A DNA stretch of 64,000 nucleotides from Jatrophihabitans sp. (GTDB taxonomy: Bacteria > Actinomycetota > Actinomycetes > Mycobacteriales > Jatrophihabitantaceae), in the NCBI GenBank assembly GCA_036399055.1, contig DASWNX010000011.1, positions 62,001 to 126,000 of the forward strand, read 5' to 3'. The position numbers and the translations under genes are program-made. The notes under the pieces are model-generated. The model was not told the DNA's origin. It ran no database searches and was given only the letters and a program-made list of their open reading frames with translations. Of this stretch, positions 30,317 through 38,725 are shown piece by piece; position 1 is the first letter of the stretch; the number at the start of each line of letters is the position of its first letter.

Positions 30317-31909
30317 GTGACGGTGCCAGGCGCAGTCGCCCAACCCATCCAAAGTCTTGTCCCTGCCCGCATGGATCGACTGCCCTGGTCGAAGTTCCAT
30401 TGGCGGGTCGTCATCGCGCTGGGGATCACCTGGGTGCTCGACGGCATCGAGATCACCGTGGCCGGCGCGATCGGCGAACGGCTGACCGAAGAGGGGACCC
30501 TGCATTTCACCGCCGGCCAGATCGGCCTCGCCGCGTCGATCTACCTGCTTGGAGAGGTGGTGGGCGCCCTCTATTTCGGACGGCTCGCCGACAAGCTCGG
30601 ACGTCGCAAGCTGTTCATCATCACCCTCGGCGTCTACCTGATCGGCAACCTGCTCACGGCCTTCTCGTTCAACTTCCTCTTCTTCATCGCCACCCGGTTC
30701 ATCGCCGGACTGGGTATCGGCGGCGAGTACGCGGCGATCAACTCCGCGATCGACGAGTTGATCCCGGCCGATTACCGCGGCCGGGTCGACCTGGCCATCA
30801 ACGGAACCTACTGGCTCGGCGCGATGATCGGCGCCGCGGCCAACATCGCCTTCCTCAACCCCGACCTCTTCGACGTCAACCTCGGGTGGCGGCTCGGCCT
30901 GCTCATCGGACCGCTGATCGGCATCGCGGTCTGGGGCTTGCGCAGGCATATCCCGGAGAGCCCTAGATGGCTGCTCACCCACGGTCAGTCCGAGGAGGCC
31001 GAGCGGATCGTCGACGGCATCGAAGGCGACATCAAAGCCGGAGGCGTCACGCTGGCGCCGGTCGACCCGTCCGACGCCTTGCTGGTCGAGCAACGTGAGG
31101 AGCCGGGTTACAAGACACTCGCCCAGCTCATCGTTCGGGAATACCCGAGCCGGGCGTTCCTGGGCTTCATGCTGATGGTCACCCAGTCCTTCCTGTACAA
31201 CGCGATCTTCTTCACCTTCGCCCTGATCCTGGGCAAGTTCTACGGCATCAGCGGTGGCGCGGTCGGCTACTTCATCTTCCCGTTCGCGGTCGGAAACCTG
31301 CTGGGCCCGTTGCTGCTGGGCAAGCTGTTCGACACCGTCGGCCGACGGATCATGATCGGCAGCACGTACTGCTCCTCGGCCATCCTGTTGTTCATCACCG
31401 GCTGGCTGTTCAAGAACGGCTCGCTCAACGCGACCACCCAGACCATCCTGTGGTGCGTCATCTTCTTCATCGCCTCGGCGGCGGCATCCTCTGCGTACCT
31501 GACGGTCAGCGAGATCTTCCCCTTGGAAGTGCGGGCCAAAGCCATCTCACTGTTCTTCGCGGTGTCGCAGTTCTTCGGCGGTGTGATCGCGCCGTTCCTG
31601 TTCGGCAAGCTCATCGACGCCGCGGGCACCGGGGACGTGCTCGATCGCGACCCGCTGTTCTGGGGGTACACGATCGGCGCCGTCCTGATGTTCCTCGGTG
31701 GTCTGACCGCTTTCATCTACGGCGTCAACGCCGAGCGGCAATCCCTGGAGAGCATCGCCAAGCCGCTGTCGGCTCGACATGTCGCCATGGCCTCAGGCGG
31801 GGCCAGCCGGCTCACCGGCGGCCTGGGCGCGGGCGTCCGCCGCGACCACGGGGCCGGGGTGCTGCGCGCCGGGCCCAAGGGCGATGCCACCGACGGCGAT
31901 ACGAAGTAG
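30317..31909 (+). CDS. MFS transporter, sugar-porter-like
   Basis: A 530-residue major facilitator protein with about 12 hydrophobic segments. The first repeat has YLLGEVVGALYFGRLADKLG with RRKLF, the signature loop 2-3. Segment 4 carries RFIAGLGIGGEYAAINSAI and the middle loop has PESPRWLLTHG. These features fit the sugar porter/aromatic acid-proton symporter branch. The C-terminal 45 residues are Gly/Arg-rich and cytoplasmic. The start is a GTG preceded by AGGAGG. It is not linked to obvious catabolic genes, so the substrate is open. Confidence 0.88.
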   Translation: MTVPGAVAQPIQSLVPARMDRLPWSKFHWRVVIALGITWVLDGIEITVAGAIGERLTEEGTLHFTAGQIGLAASIYLLGEVVGALYFGRLADKLGRRKLFIITLGVYLIGNLLTAFSFNFLFFIATRFIAGLGIGGEYAAINSAIDELIPADYRGRVDLAINGTYWLGAMIGAAANIAFLNPDLFDVNLGWRLGLLIGPLIGIAVWGLRRHIPESPRWLLTHGQSEEAERIVDGIEGDIKAGGVTLAPVDPSDALLVEQREEPGYKTLAQLIVREYPSRAFLGFMLMVTQSFLYNAIFFTFALILGKFYGISGGAVGYFIFPFAVGNLLGPLLLGKLFDTVGRRIMIGSTYCSSAILLFITGWLFKNGSLNATTQTILWCVIFFIASAAASSAYLTVSEIFPLEVRAKAISLFFAVSQFFGGVIAPFLFGKLIDAAGTGDVLDRDPLFWGYTIGAVLMFLGGLTAFIYGVNAERQSLESIAKPLSARHVAMASGGASRLTGGLGAGVRRDHGAGVLRAGPKGDATDGDTK

Positions 31910-31944
31910 CCGGGCGATTCCCCTCACCAGGTGACCAGCCCCAG

Positions 31945-32157
31945 ATGCCAGAGCCGTGGCGGCGCACCGTCTGGCTCTTGCTCTGGGGCTGGATGCCGGC
32001 CGGGATCGGCTGGCAACTGCTCAACGTCGACCGGCTTGACGCCTTCAGCATGCTCGGCTGGTTCCTCTGGCCGCTCGTGCCGGCGCTCTACCTGCTCGTG
32101 ACGCTGGTGATCGGGCGCCTCTTCCGCGGAGACCACCGAGGCCGGCCCCTAGGTTGA
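31945..32157 (+). CDS. Small two-helix membrane protein (70 aa)
   Basis: A 70-residue frame starting MPEPWRRTVWLLLWGWMPAG, with hydrophobic helices at about residues 8-24 and 36-59 (MLGWFLWPLVPALYLLVTLV) and a basic C-terminus. It starts 36 bases after the MFS gene. The charge and hydrophobicity pattern looks like a real small membrane protein, but there is no strong ribosome site and no family is recognised. Confidence 0.5.
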   Translation: MPEPWRRTVWLLLWGWMPAGIGWQLLNVDRLDAFSMLGWFLWPLVPALYLLVTLVIGRLFRGDHRGRPLG

Positions 32158-32168
32158 GCAGGCTCGGA

Positions 32169-32708
32169 TCACCTGCGAACGCCGAACCAGAGGCCGGTGG
32201 CGTGCGGCAGCGGGTGCACGCTGAGGTGTTCGAGCAGGACGTCGACCCCGCCGGGCTGATCGAGCAGCCGCACGCCGTCGCCGAGCAGCGTTGGGACGAT
32301 GAAGACCAGGATCTCGTCCAGCAGCCCGGCCTGCAGGCACTGCCGGGCGACACTGGCGCCGAGGATGTTGACGTATCTCTCACCGGCGGCGGCCTTGGCC
32401 TCGGCGACGGCGGCGTGGAGGTCATCGAGGAAGACCACGCCGGGCGCCGAGGTGTGCCGAGCGTGGTGGCTGAGCACGAACTGCGGTCCAGACCACCGGC
32501 CGCCGAACGCGCCCTCCTTGTCAGTGCCCCGGTTCGGATCGTCGCCGCGATAAGTGCGGTTGCCGATCAGCAGGGCGCCGATCTGGCCGATCAGCTCGTC
32601 CGCGATCGGGTTGGGCCCGAGGTGCCCGGTCAGCCACGACATGTCGCCGCCTGGACCGGCGATGAAACCGTCCAGCGACATCGACGCCGAGTACAGCAGC
32701 TTTGCCAT
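32169..32708 (-). CDS. Dihydrofolate reductase-fold family protein (RibD C-terminal domain)
   Basis: A 179-residue protein starting MAKLLYSASMSLDGFIAGPGG. The LLIGNRTYRG segment, ILGASVARQCLQAGLLDEI and the strand IFVIVPTLLGDG-like region (IVPTLLGDGVRLLD) are typical of the YyaP/RibD_C reductase-like group, which binds NADPH but has mostly unknown substrates. The ATG at 32708 is preceded by GGAGG; the frame upstream overlaps the divergent RNase H gene and is not coding. Only 38 bases separate the two divergent starts. Confidence 0.85.
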   Translation of the reverse strand: MAKLLYSASMSLDGFIAGPGGDMSWLTGHLGPNPIADELIGQIGALLIGNRTYRGDDPNRGTDKEGAFGGRWSGPQFVLSHHARHTSAPGVVFLDDLHAAVAEAKAAAGERYVNILGASVARQCLQAGLLDEILVFIVPTLLGDGVRLLDQPGGVDVLLEHLSVHPLPHATGLWFGVRR

Positions 32709-32746
32709 GACCTGCCTCCGCCAGAGATCCGTCGTTCGCCGGTACC

Positions 32747-33235
32747 GTGCTGCAGGTGAGTGCCGACCTGCCCAGCGTGGCGCCGCCAGCCGAGCCCGAC
32801 CAGCCGCCAGTGGTGATTTACACCGACGGGTCCTGCAAGGGCAACCCGGGGCCGGGTGGTTGGGGCGCATGGCTCAGCATCGGCGAGCATTCCAAGGAGC
32901 TGTTCGGCGGCGAGCCGCAGACCACCAATCAGCGGATGGAGCTGATGGCCGCCATCCAGGCGTTGAGCGCCCTCACCAGGCCGTGCGCCGTGGTGCTCTA
33001 CACCGACAGCAGGTACGTCCTCGATGGCATCACCCGCTGGATCCACGGCTGGAAGCGCAACGGCTGGCAGAACTCGGCCAAGCAGCCGGTCAAGAACGCC
33101 GACCTGTGGCGCTCGCTGGACGAGGTGTCGGTCCGGCACGCGGTCGACTGGCGCTGGGTCAAGGGGCATTCAGGAGACTTCGGCAACGAGCGCGCCGACG
33201 CGCTGGCCAACGACGGCGCGGCCCTGATGATCTGA
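32747..33235 (+). CDS. rnhA: Ribonuclease HI
   Basis: A 162-residue RNase HI that cleaves RNA in RNA-DNA hybrids. The metal-binding residues are all visible: Asp in [16 protein letters not shown], Glu in [12 protein letters not shown], Asp in [12 protein letters not shown], and the His/Asp loop [20 protein letters not shown] basic protrusion is present ([16 protein letters not shown]). The start at GTG 32747 is a choice; a GTG three codons later is equally likely. A 17-bp tandem duplication begins over its stop codon. Confidence 0.92.
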   Translation: MLQVSADLPSVAPPAEPDQPPVVIYTDGSCKGNPGPGGWGAWLSIGEHSKELFGGEPQTTNQRMELMAAIQALSALTRPCAVVLYTDSRYVLDGITRWIHGWKRNGWQNSAKQPVKNADLWRSLDEVSVRHAVDWRWVKGHSGDFGNERADALANDGAALMI

Positions 33236-33270
33236 CGGCGCTGATGATCTGACGGCGCTGATGATCTAAC
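33224..33270. repeat. 17-bp tandem duplication spanning the rnhA stop codon
   Basis: Unit CTGATGATCTGACGGCG: exact copies at 33224-33240 and 33241-33257 and a diverged partial copy at 33258-33270. The first copy includes the stop codon (33233-33235), so each copy carries the TGA. Confidence 0.9.
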
Positions 33271-33298
33271 GGCTCCCCCGACGCCGCCTTCCTGCCGG

Positions 33299-33655
33299 CT
33301 AACGAGATTCGCGAGGCACCCCGAGTCTCGGCATGCCGCCGAGTCCCAGGTTGTAGCGGACGTCGTCGGAGTACTCGGCCAGCTTCTTCCACAGCGCCGA
33401 ATGCGCCGGCCACGGGATCGGGTTGTCGCCGTCCAACCAGCTCTCGCCGAAGGTGATCCAGACGACGGTCCAGTCGGCCGCCACGCTCCACCTTCCTTGG
33501 CTCCAGTCGATCAGGGCGCGACGGATCTGCATCGCCGCCCGCGGCGCGTCGGGGAACGTCGTGGTGGTGTGCACGATCCACACCCGGAAGTCCTGTGACA
33601 TCAGATCGAGTTCGAAGTCGCCCAGCACGTCAGGGTTGACCAGCACCGTGGCCAT
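33299..33655 (-). CDS. Conserved-looking hypothetical protein (118 aa)
   Basis: A soluble protein of 118 residues starting MATVLVNPDVLGDFELDLM. It has a Trp-rich centre (DWTVVWITFGESWLDGDNPIPWPAHSALW) and a basic end. I do not recognise it. The frame opens with a GTG at 33679, but the ATG at 33655 gives a sensible hydrophobic strand as N-terminus. It is convergent with rnhA, 63 bases away. Confidence 0.6.
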   Translation of the reverse strand: MATVLVNPDVLGDFELDLMSQDFRVWIVHTTTTFPDAPRAAMQIRRALIDWSQGRWSVAADWTVVWITFGESWLDGDNPIPWPAHSALWKKLAEYSDDVRYNLGLGGMPRLGVPRESR

Positions 33656-33804
33656 GTTCTCGAAGCCTCGCCCTCTCACACCCGGAATTATCCAACAACC
33701 GCGCGAGGTGGTGAAGGGACGACCCGGGATTGCCTTGCAGGCGCCGGCCCGGGGATGATCGGCGACGGCCCAACACTGGCGCTATCAGGCAGCAAGGGGC
33801 AAGC

Positions 33805-34209
33805 GTGGACATCAAGGAGATCAACCGTCGAGTGGTCGAGCAGTTTCGGGCCGGCGGCGAGGTCGAGGGCATGCACCGCGATCGGCTGCTGCTGCTGACC
33901 ACGGTCGGGGCGAGGACCGGCCAGCGCCGCACCACGCCGATGATGTTTCATCCCGACGGTGACCGGCTGCTGGTCATCGCCTCCAACATGGGCGCGGCCA
34001 GGCATCCGGACTGGTACCTCAACCTGGTGGCCGATCCTCACGTCACCGTCGAGGTCGGCGACCAGACCTACGAGGCGGTGGCCAGCACCGCCGAGGGCGC
34101 GGAGCGGGAGCGGTTGTGGCGCCTGCTCACCCAGCACTACCCGTTCTTCACCGAGCACCAGCAGCAGGCTGGGCGGGTCATTCCCGTGGTGATCCTGACC
34201 CGGGTCTGA
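33805..34209 (+). CDS. Nitroreductase/F420-dependent oxidoreductase family protein (Ddn-like)
   Basis: A 134-residue protein with the signature LLLLTTVGARTGQRRTTPMMF, DRLLVIASNMGAARHPDWYLNLVADPHVTVEVG and the closing RVIPVVILTRV. This is the split-beta-barrel deazaflavin-dependent (DDN) family common in actinobacteria, which binds coenzyme F420 and reduces nitro compounds or quinones. The GTG at 33805 is chosen as start; the frame continues upstream without a plausible N-terminus. It is an isolated small gene. Confidence 0.85.
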   Translation: MDIKEINRRVVEQFRAGGEVEGMHRDRLLLLTTVGARTGQRRTTPMMFHPDGDRLLVIASNMGAARHPDWYLNLVADPHVTVEVGDQTYEAVASTAEGAERERLWRLLTQHYPFFTEHQQQAGRVIPVVILTRV

Positions 34210-34219
34210 GCCAGCCGGC

Positions 34220-34597
34220 TCAGGACGGCACGGTGTCCCATGTGGTCAGGCAGAACGGGTGCCCGACCGGGTCGGCGAAGACCAGGCAATGATCGGCGTT
34301 GGGTTGGTCGGCGAACCTTGTCGCGCCCGCTGCCAGCACCCGCGCCTCGGTCGCGGCCAGGTCATCGACGTAGAAATCCAGATGCGCCTGCATCTGCGAC
34401 GCCGGGTGGGGCCAGGTGGGCGGGGTGTAGCCGGGAGCGGTCTGAAAGTCGATCCGCCCGCCCGGGCCGTCGACGGTCGCCCACTCGGCGCTGACGAAGA
34501 CGACCTCGCCGTCGGTGATGTCGGCGTAGAAGGCGGCGAGCTCACCGGCGTCCGGGCAGTCCAGCGCGATTGAGCTGAGCCTGATCGAGTTCGACAT
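34220..34597 (-). CDS. VOC-family/glyoxalase-like protein
   Basis: A 125-residue protein: SSIALDCPDAGELAAFYADIT opens it, HLDFYVDDLAATEARVLAAGA forms the second half, and it ends FADPVGHPFCLTTW. This is the actinobacterial glyoxalase-like (Glyoxalase_6) domain with unknown substrate. Its stop lies 10 bases from that of the convergent F420-type gene. It follows the ECF sigma factor gene by 51 bases and may share its transcript. Confidence 0.85.
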   Translation of the reverse strand: MSNSIRLSSIALDCPDAGELAAFYADITDGEVVFVSAEWATVDGPGGRIDFQTAPGYTPPTWPHPASQMQAHLDFYVDDLAATEARVLAAGATRFADQPNADHCLVFADPVGHPFCLTTWDTVPS

Positions 34598-34648
34598 GGC
34601 GTCCTTTCGTTCAGTGCTGTGCTCGCTGTTGTGCGATCGGGTGTCATC

Positions 34649-35944
34649 TCAGGATCGGGTGCTGTCCAGATCGCTGGCAAGTCGTGCCGCGGCGGCGTTG
34701 AGGTAGCGCTGCTCGGGAATGCTGGTGGACAGCCGTCCGGCGGCGGCGTAGGCGTCCCGGGCTTGCTCGCCGTGGCCGTCCAGCTCGAGCAGGTGGGCGC
34801 GGACGGCGTGGAGGCGGTGCCAGCGGCGCAGCCGGTTGTCCTCCAGCAGCGGGTCCAGCATCCGCAGGCCGGCCGCGGGCCCGTCCACCATGGCCAGGGC
34901 GACGGCGTGATTGAGGGTGACGACCGGGCTGGGCGCCAGATCGCCCAGCATCCGGTACAGCGTCTGGATCTGGGCCCAGTCGGTCTCCTCGGCGCGGGCC
35001 GCCTCGGCGTGCACGGCGCTGATCGCCGCTTGCAGTTGGTACTCCCCCACTGGCCCGGCCGGCAGCGCGGCCTCGATCAACGCAACGCCCTCGCGGATAC
35101 GCGCCTGGTCCCACAGCGTGCGGTCCTGCTCGGCCAGCGGCACGAGTGCCCCGTCGGCGCTGATCCGGGCAGCCCGCCTGGCGTCGGTCAGCAGCATCAG
35201 CGCCAGCAGCCCGCTGACCTCGCCGGCCTCGGGCAGGCGCCGGTGCAGTTGCCGGGCCAGCCTGATCGCCTCGTCGCTGAGGCTGACGTCGTACAGGCCG
35301 GCGCCGGCGGTGCTGGTGTGGCCCTCGGTGAAGATCAGGTACAGCACCTGCGCGGCGGCCGCGACTCGGGCGGGCAGCTCGCGCGCGGCGGGTGCGGTGA
35401 ACCGTGCGCCGACCTGCCGGAGCTTGGCCTTGGCCCGGCTGATCCGCTGGGCCATCGTCGGCTCGGGCGTCAGGAACGCCCGGGCGATTTGCGCGGTGCT
35501 CAGGCCGCCGACGGCACGCAGCGTCAGGGCCACCTGCGCCGGCCGGGGCAGCGCCGGGTGGCAGCACAGCAGCAACAGGGCCACCGAGTCGTCCACCGCT
35601 CCGGCGCTGACGGCGGCGGTGCTGTCGGCCGCCGGGGCGAGGAACCGCTCCGGCGGCGTCCGGCTGGCGACCAGCCGCTCCCGCTCGACTCTGGACCGGT
35701 CCGCGCGCCACTGGTCGACCAGCCGCCGGGAGGCCACGGTGATCAGCCAGGCGGTCGGGTCGCTCGGCAGGCCCTGGCTCGGCCACTGCCTTGAGGCGGC
35801 CAGCAGTGCCTCCTGCAGGGCGTCCTCGGCGGTGTCGAAGTCGCCGTAGCGGCGCACCAGCGCGGCCAGCACCCGCGGCGCGCAGTCGCGCCACAGCTGC
35901 TCTAGCTGCCGCGCGCCGTCGGGTTCCTGCCGCTCGCTTGTCAT
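34649..35944 (-). CDS. ECF42-type RNA polymerase sigma factor with C-terminal TPR-like domain
   Basis: A 431-residue sigma factor. Region 2 contains GDFDTAEDALQEALLAASRQW and AWLITVASRRLVDQWRADR. Region 4 has VGGLSTAQIARAFLTPEPTMAQRISRAKAKL. The remaining 240 residues (DUF6596/TPR-like, with YLIFTEGHTSTAG and VGEYQLQAAISAVHAEA) are typical of ECF42. No anti-sigma factor is needed in this group; the C-terminal domain tunes activity. The partner YciI/DGPF-domain gene lies directly upstream (36026), as is usual for ECF42. The ATG at 35944 has only a weak ribosome site. Confidence 0.9.
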   Translation of the reverse strand: MTSERQEPDGARQLEQLWRDCAPRVLAALVRRYGDFDTAEDALQEALLAASRQWPSQGLPSDPTAWLITVASRRLVDQWRADRSRVERERLVASRTPPERFLAPAADSTAAVSAGAVDDSVALLLLCCHPALPRPAQVALTLRAVGGLSTAQIARAFLTPEPTMAQRISRAKAKLRQVGARFTAPAARELPARVAAAAQVLYLIFTEGHTSTAGAGLYDVSLSDEAIRLARQLHRRLPEAGEVSGLLALMLLTDARRAARISADGALVPLAEQDRTLWDQARIREGVALIEAALPAGPVGEYQLQAAISAVHAEAARAEETDWAQIQTLYRMLGDLAPSPVVTLNHAVALAMVDGPAAGLRMLDPLLEDNRLRRWHRLHAVRAHLLELDGHGEQARDAYAAAGRLSTSIPEQRYLNAAAARLASDLDSTRS

Positions 35945-35952
35945 TGATCGCC

Positions 35953-36024
35953 TGTCACCGGTCGCTCGTCTGGCCGTCTCACCGGTCGCCTTACCGGAAG
36001 TCTCACTGGTCGCCTTACCGGTCG
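35953..36024. repeat. 24-bp imperfect tandem repeat between YciI and sigma-factor genes
   Basis: Three imperfect copies of a 24-bp unit containing CACCGGTCGCCT (35953-35976, 35977-36000, 36001-36024), ending just past the stop of the YciI gene. It fills most of the gap before the sigma-factor start. Confidence 0.75.
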
Positions 36025-36025
36025 T

Positions 36026-36418
36026 TTACTGGTCCTCGCCGCCGGGCCACATCACCGGCCTGAGCTCCACGGTGCTGCCCGGGCCGGCGAACTGCGCGGC
36101 CACCTCCTCGGCGCGCTCGCGAGACTGGCAGTCGATGAGGAAGAAGCCGGCCAGCTGCTCCTTTGACTCCGCGTAGGGGCCGTCGGTGGCCAGGCGAGCC
36201 TCGGGACTCCAGGTGTAGACGGTGGACGAGGCGGGGTCGCCCAGCGCCTCGGCGCTGACGAACTCCCCCGACGCCGACAGCTCAGCCAGCAACGCGTCGA
36301 ACTGCCGGTCCATCTCCTCGTGCTGCTCCTTCGGGACCGCCCGTCCCTCGGCGGTGTAGGCCGACGTCGGGTGTCCCCACGGGTCGGGGTTGCTGTGGAT
36401 CAGGATCACGTACTTCAT
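36026..36418 (-). CDS. YciI/DGPF-domain protein
   Basis: A 130-residue protein with the DGPF-like motif ATDGPYAESKEQLAGFFLIDC and the opening MKYVILIHSNPD. This is the small ferredoxin-like domain partner that ECF42 sigma factors typically control. AAGGAG precedes the ATG. It is upstream of and in line with the sigma factor gene. Biochemical role of the domain is unknown. Confidence 0.88.
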   Translation of the reverse strand: MKYVILIHSNPDPWGHPTSAYTAEGRAVPKEQHEEMDRQFDALLAELSASGEFVSAEALGDPASSTVYTWSPEARLATDGPYAESKEQLAGFFLIDCQSRERAEEVAAQFAGPGSTVELRPVMWPGGEDQ

Positions 36419-36604
36419 GGCAGGCTCCTTGTCCCTCTGGCTTGATCGTCTAGAAGTAGCCCGTGCCGGGCTCGTGCATGCCTAGGTCGGCGCGGGCCAG
36501 CCGTCCTCGACAAGTATGGTCCCGGCCGTGCGCCAGAACCGATCGACGCCGACCTGCCCACGGTCTTCGAGGCGGCTCACGCGTGGCTCGGGCAGGATGA
36601 GTCG

Positions 36605-37756
36605 ATGAGCACCGCATCGCCACCGCTGGCCGGCATCGTCGACTACGGCAAATCCTCGCTGTCTGACGTGCTGCCGTCAGCCCTGGCAGCCCTGGGAGTG
36701 GACGGCGAGCCGAACACGCTGGAGATCGAGCCGGCCGAGTGCGTCGTGGTGCTGCTGGTGGACGGCCTGGGGTGGCAGCTGCTGAGCGAGCACGCCCGGC
36801 ACGCCCCGTTCCTGTCGAGCCTGGCGGCCCGCCAGCTGACGGCAGGTTTCCCGACCACCACCGCGGTCAGCATCACCTCGCTCGGCACCGGCGTCCCGCC
36901 AGGCCAGCACGGCATCACCGGTTACACCACCCGAGCCGACGGAGTGGGCGAACCGGTCAATTGGCTCACCTGGCGCGGCGTCTACTCCGGCGCCGATCTG
37001 AGCGATGAGCAGCCGCCCGAACAGGTCCAGCCGGTGGCCACCGCCTTCGAACGAGCCGAGGCGGCCGGGGTCAGCGCGTCGGTGGTGTCCGCGCCCGCGT
37101 TCGGCCACAGCGGATTGACCCGGGCGGCGCTGCGTGGCGCGCGCTACGTCCCGGCGTTCACCGCCGCCGACACCGCGACCGCGGTCGCGAGCGTAGCCAG
37201 AGCCCGGCGCGGGTTGATCTACTGCTACAACTCCGAGCTGGACCTGATCGGGCACGTGCACGGCTGCCACTCCGAGGCGTGGCGGCTCCAGCTGGAGCTG
37301 ATCGACAAGGCAGCCCAGCTGCTCGCCGAGCGACTGCCGCCGGGCGTCCGGCTGCTGGTCACCGCCGACCACGGCATGCTCGACGTCCCCGAGCAGGCCA
37401 AGATCGATTACGACAGCGAGCCATCGCTTTCCGACGGTGTGGAGTTGCTCGGGGGCGAGCCCCGGGTGCGTTACCTGCACGTCGCGCCGGGTCAACTCGA
37501 CAGCGTGCGCTCGCGCTGGGCCGAGCTGGTCGGGCACGGGATGGCGCTGCTGACAAGGGATGAGGCGATAGAGCGGGGCTGGTTCGGTCCGAGCGTCAGC
37601 GAGCCGGCGCGCAGCAGGATCGGTGACCTGGTCGCGGTGTCGGTGTCAGAGCTGGCGGTGGTGCGCCGCAAAGTCGCGTCCCGCAACGCGCAGCTCGTCG
37701 GGTACCACGGCGCCCTGACCGACGCCGAGCTACTGGTCCCGCTGCTGTCCCGGTAA
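36605..37756 (+). CDS. Type I phosphodiesterase/nucleotide pyrophosphatase family protein
   Basis: A 383-residue alkaline-phosphatase-superfamily hydrolase. The metal ligands can be read: Asp in VVLLVDGLGWQLL, the Thr nucleophile in GFPTTTAVSITSLGTG, Asp/His in ELDLIGHVHGCHS, Asp-His in VTADHGMLD and the last His in VGYHGALT. It hydrolyses phosphodiesters or pyrophosphates; no signal peptide is visible, so it is probably cytoplasmic or associated. It overlaps the convergent epimerase gene by 27 bases at the 3' ends. Substrate unknown. Confidence 0.86.
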   Translation: MSTASPPLAGIVDYGKSSLSDVLPSALAALGVDGEPNTLEIEPAECVVVLLVDGLGWQLLSEHARHAPFLSSLAARQLTAGFPTTTAVSITSLGTGVPPGQHGITGYTTRADGVGEPVNWLTWRGVYSGADLSDEQPPEQVQPVATAFERAEAAGVSASVVSAPAFGHSGLTRAALRGARYVPAFTAADTATAVASVARARRGLIYCYNSELDLIGHVHGCHSEAWRLQLELIDKAAQLLAERLPPGVRLLVTADHGMLDVPEQAKIDYDSEPSLSDGVELLGGEPRVRYLHVAPGQLDSVRSRWAELVGHGMALLTRDEAIERGWFGPSVSEPARSRIGDLVAVSVSELAVVRRKVASRNAQLVGYHGALTDAELLVPLLSR

Positions 37757-38641
37757 CGGCTGGCCGTCCTCGGTGAGGTAGTCGCGCCAGCCGCGGGTGG
37801 GCTGCCAGCCCAGCATCCGCTGCGCCTTCGCTGCCGAGGTGCCGCTGGCGTCGGGCCGCGCGAAGTCCCGGTACTGCACCCGGTCGCCATACTGCGCGCG
37901 CAACGCGGCGACGGTGTCGGAAACCCCGGCCGCGTCCGGCGAGCAGATGTAGAACACCTCATGCCCCGGCAGATCTGACTCGACAGCAAGGCGCAAGGCA
38001 ATCGCCAGGTCGTAGGCGTCGATGTAGGACCAGCCGTTCACCGTCGGCTCCGGAGCGCCGGCGAAGGCGGCGGCCACCATCGGCCCCAGATTGCGCGCAT
38101 ACGATCCCGCGTCCTGCACCCAGGTCGGCCGGATCGAGACGCAGCACAGGTCCGAGCGCTGCGTCGCCGCCGTGCATAGCTGCTCGCCGAACAGCTTGCC
38201 GAGGGCGTAGGGGTCTTGCGGCTGCACCGGATGCTCTTCGTCGATCGGGAAGTAGGACGGCTCGAACGGCCGCTCGGCGAAGATCATGCCGGGCACCGTC
38301 TCCGACGACAGGTTCACCAGCCGCGACACCCCGAACCGGACGCAGGCCTCGATGACGTTGAACGCGGCCAGCAGGTTGTTGGCGAACACCGCGTGCGCGA
38401 TGTCCTGGGTGGGCTCGGGAATGGCCGCGCAGTGCAGCACCGCGTCCATCCCGCGCACCAGCTGAAACGCAGCTCCGGCGTCGGTCAGGTCAGCCCGCAC
38501 GTAGGGCGGCATGTCCGGCTCGGCGCGCTCGTAGGTCGGCGCGCCGAGGTCGGTGCACAGCACGTCATGCCCGGCGGCGGCCAGCTCGGCGACGGCGGCC
38601 CGGCCGACTTTGCCCCGGGCTCCGGTCACCAGCACCCGCAT
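37730..38641 (-). CDS. NAD-dependent epimerase/dehydratase family protein
   Basis: A 303-residue extended SDR. The cofactor motif is VLVTGARGKVGRAAVAEL, the second Asp is in LCTDLG, and DAVLHCAAI and the active-site pair YALGK follow, with Ser in NLSSET. Family members act on nucleotide sugars or related compounds; no neighbour identifies the substrate. The 27-base overlap with the phosphodiesterase gene is antisense at the stops. The ATG is followed immediately upstream by the 15-bp tandem repeat at 38651-38720, which must contain or displace its promoter. Confidence 0.85.
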   Translation of the reverse strand: MRVLVTGARGKVGRAAVAELAAAGHDVLCTDLGAPTYERAEPDMPPYVRADLTDAGAAFQLVRGMDAVLHCAAIPEPTQDIAHAVFANNLLAAFNVIEACVRFGVSRLVNLSSETVPGMIFAERPFEPSYFPIDEEHPVQPQDPYALGKLFGEQLCTAATQRSDLCCVSIRPTWVQDAGSYARNLGPMVAAAFAGAPEPTVNGWSYIDAYDLAIALRLAVESDLPGHEVFYICSPDAAGVSDTVAALRAQYGDRVQYRDFARPDASGTSAAKAQRMLGWQPTRGWRDYLTEDGQPLPGQQRDQ

Positions 38642-38650
38642 CGCGCCACC

Positions 38651-38720
38651 CCCGTGCCTGATTACCCCGTGCCTGATTACCCTGTGCCCGATTACCCTGT
38701 GCCCGATTACCCTGTGCCCG
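38651..38720. repeat. 15-bp tandem repeat (4.7 copies)
   Basis: Copies at 38651, 38666, 38681, 38696 and a partial one at 38711. The unit is CCCGTGCCTGATTAC in the first two and CCTGTGCCCGATTAC in the next two. It lies between the glgP stop (5 bases away) and the epimerase start (9 bases away). Confidence 0.92.
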
Positions 38721-38725
38721 CAACG